This document shows positions 53,901 to 62,900 of a stretch of 64,000 bases of DNA, one piece after another. The stretch is from Holothuria scabra (taxonomy: Eukaryota > Echinodermata > Holothuroidea > Aspidochirotida > Holothuriidae). The stretch spans positions 46,968,879-47,032,878 of the forward strand of contig CM074187.1 of assembly GCA_037179385.1 (NCBI GenBank). The letters run 5' to 3'. The notes beneath the pieces are model-generated. The model did no database searches. It saw only the letters and a program-made list of their open reading frames with translations, and was not told the DNA's origin. The translations under genes were made by a program, and so were the position numbers. Numbering within the stretch: the stretch's first letter is position 1; every line of letters begins with the position of its first letter.

Positions 53901-56900
53901 GAACACAAGTAAGTGAGACACAACTGGAAAAGACAGTGGTGGGTTAGATGAGCCGTAAAACCCATGCATCTTACTAACTATGGCGAGTCCACGGACTTCC
54001 TATACATGGACAGAGCATACTGCAGGGTACATTTGCGCTACCGTAAGTGTGAGAAAAGGCGTAGCAAGATGGCTGTTTGCTTTAAGTTTTGTGTGAAAGT
54101 TTGGACTTACCCAAGGAAACCAACAGATTTTGCAAGAAAGTTGAAATATTTTTGAAATAATGCAAGGTAAGGTCAAAACCACTACACGCATTGCAGGAAT
54201 ATGGTATTGTTTCCCATACAAGTTTAATTTCGTTTTAAGATATTACAGAGTCGTCGTTAAATGAGACGATTTATAGCTTCACGGCGGCCATCTTGGTTGT
54301 GACTGTCCCAGTCGGTGGCGACAATCTATGGATAGGACGTACGTGTTACATGTTTTCTCCATGTATATAGGAAATCCGAGGGCAAGTCACACTCGGCCCG
54401 CGTATCAAAATCCATCTTTCTCACTGCGTGAACTCCATTCCATTCTGTTGCAGTTAATATTTACAAAAAACCAAGTTTTAACATTTTTATGTTCTAGATT
54501 CCTGTTTCGTAACAAAATAACAGCTGTTGAAGGTGAACCGTTCAAAACGGGATCGAATGCCACAGTTAATTACTTGTGAGTACTTGCTGGTCTTTGTGGG
54601 AGGCTCTCCTTAGAAAAAATAACAGAAATGTTACAGGACTTCCAAATAAATAGAGACTGACCCATAAAACTCCACCTAACTAACTCTAAAAGACAAGTTG
54701 CAGAAATATGTACGTTTTAACACTTTAGTTGTAAACTTAAGAGAACATTTGCATATTAATAAGCATTATTTGCATACTAATGAACAAATTTTGGTATCCA
54801 TAAAAAGTAAAAGGTCATGCTTATTTGTGATAGCTTATTAAAGCCTATACAACAGCTTTATGGATTGACAACTTGTTTTTCAGTTTTAGCACTACTGTAG
54901 AAAATACCAAACTAAGTAGGTAAAAATTAACAAAATGTGCCAAAAATAAATACATAAAAAATGAAACAAACAACGTTGACCCAAAATAAAAGTGTCAGTC
55001 ATTAACCAGTTAACATGAAAACATGAGATAACGTTTCTGTCAAAAGAAGATACTGACAGGATGAAAAACAAGAGACTAACAGTAAAGAAACCATTCCCTT
55101 TAAAACTGGACAAACTTATCCTGTCTTTGAAGTTCTTACTTGCTACATCACTGACAAAGAGCAAATTTGTTTCAGATTGCATGGATCATCTTTTGTTGTC
55201 TGCCGTTTTCTTTTGTCGAAAAATCGACCAAGTCGTTACGCTATCGGCAAAGACATGACTTCCACTTTCAAGGGGCAGAGTTCTCTAAAGATTAGTGTCC
55301 CATGTGATGAGAAATACTATTTTTTACAACAATTGGAAAAGAGGGCATTTAATCCCTCGAAACAGCAGAAGACGAAGAATTTAAAAAGGCCGAATGAAAA
55401 ATAAATCATGATCGTTAAATCTCTAAGGTACGATTTTGATAACAAATTAAGGCTTTCAAAGTTTGAACTCGGATACTGTGTCAAAATTGGACAAAAGTGA
55501 TCATTTGAGGAGAGCCTCCCCTTATGAGTACATTGCTTTAGAAGGTTTCCATTACCGACTACTTCATTTCAAGTCTGATTGATGGTATTCACATTCGCTT
55601 ATAGATACGGTATGGTATTGTAATGCCTTTTCCAATTCCTCTACACCTATTTCAGAAGTTATTTGTATATAAGACAAATGTTTCCATTTGTGCAATGGTA
55701 TGAACAATTCCTTTCGTTTTGAATAGTGAACGGTCTATTCATTCTTTCATTCATACTATCAGACTCATAAATATTCATTATTTGTATAGTATAGAATATT
55801 CTTTTGTTTATACCTGAGATTTAATCGGAAGATCGATCGTTCATGATACAGCAGTACAGTATATACGGAGCAGGCGCGATTCAGACATTCCAAAAAGGGG
55901 GGGGGGGGGCTAAGGGTGGGAGGGAGTTGCACTGCTACTTTCCCGTGTATTTCATTGTTGATGTGGGACTGCAACACTTTCCGACGCAATAGTACAAAAA
56001 TGAAACTTTGATGCACGATTTTATTTTGATGATTCTACAGAGATCTCCGAGACAACCCGATTTCTCGTCTGTCAAGCAAATCAATGATCAGTCTTGCATC
56101 AAATGCGACAGTGTAAGTTATAGTAAAGCACACTGTACAAATAAGTGAGCTCATAGAGGAATCCGATCAGCGCTTGTATTTAGTGACTGTGGGCAGCCAT
56201 TAGTGGGGTCCAATCGTCTTTATTTATTGTCTACATGGAATTCAAACCCTCATATTCACTGAAAATGTGGGAATCAAGGTACAGTTTAGTGCACAATAAT
56301 CCATGCTACAGGTAAGCAAGGAAAGTGAAAGATTAAGAGGTTATGGACCCCAGTTATGGCCGACTGAAATCAGACCATCACTTGCTTAAGTCACCGGTTG
56401 GCAGCAGTTGGCATAGAACATGCTCAGGAACCTATGCGTGCACGTTCGGTTTTGCGCGTGCCAGATCTCACGATTGCTCGCAGAATGTAGACGAATCAGA
56501 ATCTACATTTAATTGTAATGAAATGTTCGCGTACGTCTTTAACTCTGTTGCCAAGCAACTGTGACGTCATTTGTTTGCAAACCAGTGAGTATATAATCCA
56601 GTGTTGTAAACGTGAATGGGTCTATAGACGAGTCCGGACAGCAAGTGGTGGTCTGATTTTAGTCGGCCATAACTTTAATCTTTCAATTTCTTTACTCACC
56701 TGTATATACCATGGACGGTTGTACACTGAAAAGCCTCTTGATTCCCTCAATTTCACTGTAAATGAGGGTTTGAAAGTACATTTAGACAATAAATGAAGAC
56801 GATTTAAGGCTACTGGACCCCACTAATGGTTGCCTACAGTCACTAAACACAAGAGCTGATCGAATTCGTCTGTAAGATTATAAGGAAAATGCAGTTCCCT

Positions 56901-59900
56901 TACAATAGGGTTTTTAATCCCTAAGATTGATTAAGATTTTTTCCTCGTAATGATGGGTCATTATATTCCTTATTTGATAAATTCAGAGAGAATATCTTTG
57001 TGCTCTACCTCTTGTTTGTTATTTTTTATTTTCATAACGCCTTTAAAGAGGTATAATATAAATAAGAGAAATTTTTTAGGTTTGGTGATTTTCCTACTTA
57101 ATTTTTGGCGACTGCAGTGTCAGTGGAGTGTAGGCGGTGGTTTCTTTGAAAGTGAAAGTAATTGGGCTTTTTGTTTGAAAATAAATATTGGTGTGTAAGT
57201 TCGCGTCATTTTCATTCACTTCTACATTTACACAGGCACCTGATGTGCGACAGTGTCGTCTTACCAAATCGCTTTAAAGATTTGACGATGTAAGTTTTAT
57301 TTTGTAATAAATGCGGCTCCCGTCCAAAACACAGGCGTCGCGCATTAAGGCTATGTGTATAGAATACATTTTTATGAAATTAATAAAATATTTTATTAAG
57401 CGATTAAGTAACAAGAAAATAAAGACTACGTCACATTCTATTGAATAATAATGCAATATTTTATGTCAGGATATTCTATTCCAGTTTACTTAAAATCGCA
57501 GGTTATGCGCCTCACACGGTGAAGTGATTAATATACTAATAGTTGGAAGAAGTGGACTACAAAAGGCTCTAGGTTTTGGGGGATTTCTTTGTGAAAATAT
57601 TCGGAAAACAGAACTACGCATGATAAACTGCTCTACGTGTCCGACAGGGACTTATGCCCATATATTTGAAGGAGGCTGCACCCCCTGTCCAGCAGGTAGG
57701 TTGCTGCCAGTGTTGTTTATTTTGAGTTACGTCACTGCGGTACTACCCAACTGCACCAAAACGTCTTCTGAAGTGCCCATGTGCTTATGTTCATGACAAA
57801 TGACCACACAAAAGTAACTCTCACCCTAAACTGCATTTTTTTTATAGTCCGCAGAAATTCTCAATTGGCACACAGTTCTTTGGTTGACAGCATGTCAAAA
57901 AATACAGGGTACTGTAGCTCATGCATATTTCACAGCATGCACCTGTACTGAGAGTGTTTTGATACCCATTGGGGTCTTGTATACTTACTCCGAAGCAACA
58001 AACTGAGATTATGTCTGGATGAGGATGAATTTTATGCAGTAATGTGAGGGGCTTGGAACTGTTTGTGGTGAGAGGATTAGGCCTTTAAAAGAAAAAAAAA
58101 AGAACAGTTCTGTTGAAAGTAAAATTCCCCTGACCTCGGACAGTACTACATAATTCTTTATACACCAGCGTATACTGAATCCTTTGACATCCGCACCCAC
58201 CAAAATCTGTAATTAATACAGCCTGACTAGTAGCTGACTTTTCTGGTTACGAAATAGCAATCGCGGTACTTAGTGATCTATTTTTAACCGTTCGGCCGAC
58301 TGTTTGCCCTTACAAACCTTCTATTCTATGGGGTCTCTACGACCGTAAGCCTGACTCAAAGAGTCTCTCTAATCGAATGTGCAGAATTGATCCCTGTTAA
58401 CCAGTTATACTCATTTTTCAACCCCATTTTCTCTTTCACCCTCCCTTTGACCACGCCTTGGAATTGACTTCTATGTTTGGCAGTTGGTTAATCCCCCTTG
58501 GTGCTTTTGTCTTTGCTTTACTCTTTTTGACTTACGCCTATTTAAGCAATAAAACTTGTTCCGATATATTTCCAACAGGAAAAATAATGCCATACTTACA
58601 AATCAACAAGAATTTCTTACTTTCGGCGTCCCCAAATATAAATCAAACTAGGGAGTTGCTACTCTGTATCTCCTTCTCCAGCAACCTTTTGCCCGAAAAA
58701 CACTCTTCTGTAATCGCCAATTTCATCTCTCTGAGTGTAAACGGCGTTTGAAACAACTACCCACCACCGTACCTATTACAGGTCTCGCACAGACGTTACT
58801 ACGTTGCGCCTTTCTTTATTTTGCCATTCAGCTAGTGCATTCTTTTACCTATTAGACCGGTGGAAATCCCCTGCACTGTATTCATTCATATCTGCCTATG
58901 CTCTCAATATACTACTACCAGGCTCTCAGTGGGCTTAAAGTATTTGCGTAATTAACGTTTTTTTGTATTATGACACTCCTCTGGGGACTTTTCTCCAAAC
59001 CACACTCGAAACCCTCCGGAACCCTTATTTTAAGTGTACATTGGACTTTTTGGATTAGGTTTTATACATTGGGACCCTGCATTAGATCGACCGACCTTAG
59101 ATAAGCCCCGGAAAAACTTCTCTTTTCAACAAGTGTCCACTATACTGGTTTACGAGGCAGGCGTGCACTAATCGCTCCCAAACCTCCTCATGGGACCGCA
59201 ATTTAACTTCCTCAAGTGATGAAGTGTATCCACAGTAGTCTCAGGCCACTTTCGCCAAGAATGGATGGATTTGAAATTCCTTGTATTGCATTATTATTAT
59301 TATTTATTAGTACTCTCAAACTTTACAGAGCAAAGGTGACGACTTCCGGAATATGACAACTTTTGTAAACGGACTTTAGGGCGATCAGAAACTAAATTAA
59401 AATCACCATTTAGGCATACCTGTGAACAAATGGTTTTTTAGTACAGAAGTTTACTTCCAAGTGAAACATAACTTATACATTTATAGATTCAGGCCTGTAA
59501 GGAGAATTAGAAAATAGATACGACATTTACAAATATTCATATGAATCATTGAAAGTTTAAGAAAAACAAAGGTAAATGTTATTTCGTTGTTGAAGCGGGT
59601 TTTAATCCACGGATACATATCAGGCCTGTAACTTACACCTACTTTTACAAAGGAAATGCAGTCACCCCAATTTGGATAAGTGAAGTAGTCTGTCCTGTTT
59701 TATTAACAACATTTTTCTCATTAAATTACGGAAATGAGGAGAGTAGGCCAGTGGCGTAGCCACGGGGGGTTTGGGCTTATAGAACCCCCCACGACCCAAC
59801 CTTGCAATGCAAAAAACACCTAAAATAGCGGTTTTTTCTCTCTATCCTTAGATTTTTCCACCATGTCGTGCCCCCATGACACCAACCCCCAAATCGTACC

Positions 59901-62900
59901 CCCATGACACCAACCCCCCCATGACACAATCCTGGCTATGCGCCTGGAGTAAGACAACTCATTGGTACCATGATATACAATGTTGAAGACACATAAAATG
60001 TTATGAAAGATACTTGGAAGCGAAATAAGAAGGAATCTGAGGGGTCTGGCTCTTGTTTTTTCTGTTGTTTCTAAAAAATTTGTGGGCAACTGATTTTGAC
60101 CTTTAATCTTGCCCTTTAACTGCATTATATCCTATTTGATGACTACAATCTAGATACCTACTGACCACCCGAAGTTGCAAAGCTCGTTCTGTTATTTTAC
60201 AAAATAAACTAACGTTTTGAATTGAATAATTTCCAAAAACTGACCGTAAGTAGAATCGGTTGTGTTTTCAAAATATATAGTTGTTGGTGTTTAACACTAT
60301 CTCTCATAATGAAAATTGCAACCGATACTTTGGTACTTTCACATTGACACATGTAAGAAATGTAGGAAACTTCGTACATGAAATTATGAGGTAAAAGAGT
60401 CTATGCGTTGTTATCACGGACTCATATGCATGGACAGAACATGTAACGTGCACGTGCTATCCACAGATGGTCGCCACCGAATGGGACAAAAACGGCGCAC
60501 CAAGATGGCCGCCGTGAAACTATAAATCGTCTGATTTGACGACGACTCTGTAATATTTTAAACAAAAGTTAAACTTGAATGGGAAACAATATCATATACC
60601 TGCAATACTTGTTGTGATTTAGACCTTACCTTGCCATATTTCAAAAATACTTCAACTTTCTTGCAAAATATATGGTTCTATACTTGAGCAAGTCTAAACT
60701 CTCACACAAAACCATAGCAGACGGCCATCTTGGTGCGCTTTTTCTCACACGTACGGTAGAGACAATCTACCGTGTAGTATGCTCTGTCCATGTGTAGGTG
60801 GTTGTTAAAAACGTTTCACAGTTAGGTCAAATGTAGTTTCACGGCCCAGTTTCTAACTAAATGCTGTTTCAAAGTTTACTGCCAAATTAATTCTAACAGT
60901 AAATACCTCATTAAACTTCCTTTCTTGTCTCTCTTTTAAATTTTGAATAGGTGGTTTCTATCAAGATGAAGTTGGAACTTTTACGGAGGACAGAAAGGGG
61001 GTCTTCTGTAAACATTGCAACCCAGGTACCTATGTCCCTTTTGGTGAAGGTAACTCTTCCACAAGTTGTCAAGTTTGTCCAGACGGAACTAACAAGCAAC
61101 GATGGGCGGGATTTCGAGCGTGCTACTGTCTGAAAAATCACTACCGTGTGGACAGGTTTGGCAAATGTCACGTGTGCACAGAAGACGGCTTGGAGTGTTT
61201 GGAAGACTTTGTAACAATTAGATCAGGTTATTTCTGGGACTGGGGTTCATCAAATCTTGAATCTTACAAAACTTTTGTAGAAAATTTGCAGGTATTTGAT
61301 GAATCTTACGACAATAAAACGACAATGTTCAACGGTACTCTTCCAAAAGTTCACTTGTGTCCGGTGAAAAAGGCTTGTGTAAATAATGTAGATAACCTGG
61401 CGGGAAATTGTCTTGAAGGATACCATGGATGGCAATGTACCGTATGTGAGAATGGATATCACAAAGTATTCGGTCGTTGCAGAAAATGTACATCAACATG
61501 GTGGATATTACCAAAGCTTTTATTGTTTGCAGCATTCCTAGCAGCATTTGTAAGGGTTATCATTACACAATCAAGAGTGCCACAAATTCCGGAATCTATC
61601 ATCTCTGGACCAAGGCTTGCAAATAAAATAATCTCCAGGGGTAAGATTGTCATCGGCTTCTATCAAGTGGTATCGCACTATTGGTACTACTGTGGAACCT
61701 TAGTTTGGTCGCCATTCTTGCAGACCTTCATCTGGGATATTATGAAGATTTTGAGCATTTCACTGACATCAATATTGTTTATTCCCGGGTGTTTTCGAGT
61801 AAAATGGAATGCCCATATCCAACTCAATGTAGTGTACATTGCATATGTGTCTTTCTTTGCAACATTGGTGTTCATTTATGGCACTTTAAGGATGGTCAAA
61901 TATCAATACAACGAGTGTTCATTACCACCATTACCAGTCTTGAAAGCTTATTTTCTGAAGATGCTTGTCGTTGCATTGTTTCTTACTTACACTGAAACTT
62001 GTACCACCATTTTTCAGCAGTTTCGATGTGACTCCTTCTTTCTGGATCAAAATGAAAACAAATCAATTCGCCTTCTTCATGCAGATTACACTATAAGCTG
62101 TGATTCAGCTTCCCATACATTGTACCTGTTGATGGCTATGCCTCTTTTAATCTTTATAGTCTTCTTTCCAGTCGTTTTGTTCATTCAATTGAGGAAACGG
62201 TCAAAAGTACAACTAGCAGGCAATTTACATTTTACCGAATGTCCAGCATGGGTCTACTTTCTTTGCGAAAACTACAGAGCAGAGTGTTGGTATTGGGATG
62301 TCGTAGAACTACTAAGGAAATTTCTACTGAATTTTGTTCCAATGGTCTTTAGAGATGAGGGATTCGCGACAATATCTGGTCTTTCCTTGTCTGTGTTTTT
62401 CATTTGCATCCATATACACATGGATCCGTTCAAGGATAAGACAGACAATGGATTACAAGTAAGTCTATATCACAGCAGTTATGTTCTTTCTTCAGCTGTA
62501 GATTTTAAGTAAATTTTTAGATTGTTACTTGCTCCAGGCTGACAGAGTGGAAAACTATATAAACAATGATTAACTAGGTTATGTCTTTCTTTCTACAGCT
62601 GATTTCGCTATTGCTCATCAACTTCAACATGTCTATAGCAGCTTCCAGTCTCTCAGATGATGATGATGGTGTCGTCGTCATCTATTTCATCTCAATCTCT
62701 TTGCTCAACATCGGCTTTTTAATTCTTGTGATAGGTTTGTAAAAGAATGAAAAATTATAACTCAACTGTTCATAACGGCAATTTTTTTTTTGAAAAAGTT
62801 TCCAATTATGATAATATTAAATTCATGGATAAATCAGAATATTTATGTTATACGCCAAACTGGAACTGTGATTCATCACCTTTTAACTAGAGTAGTATAG

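Larger units (their letters stand above)
57696..60950 (+). other. Largest gene B intron (3.3 kb)
   Basis: Holds MITE family C at about 57815-58087, a GCGTAGCCA...TGGCTATGCGC repeat (59750-59945) and MITE family D (60417-60800). 58100-59700 shows no clear gene; an open frame at 58458-58751 has no recognisable features. Confidence 0.55.

Noticed and set aside
58458..58751. 97-codon frame in the gene B intron before exon 60951
   Set aside because: No motif, no splice support, no counterpart in gene A.
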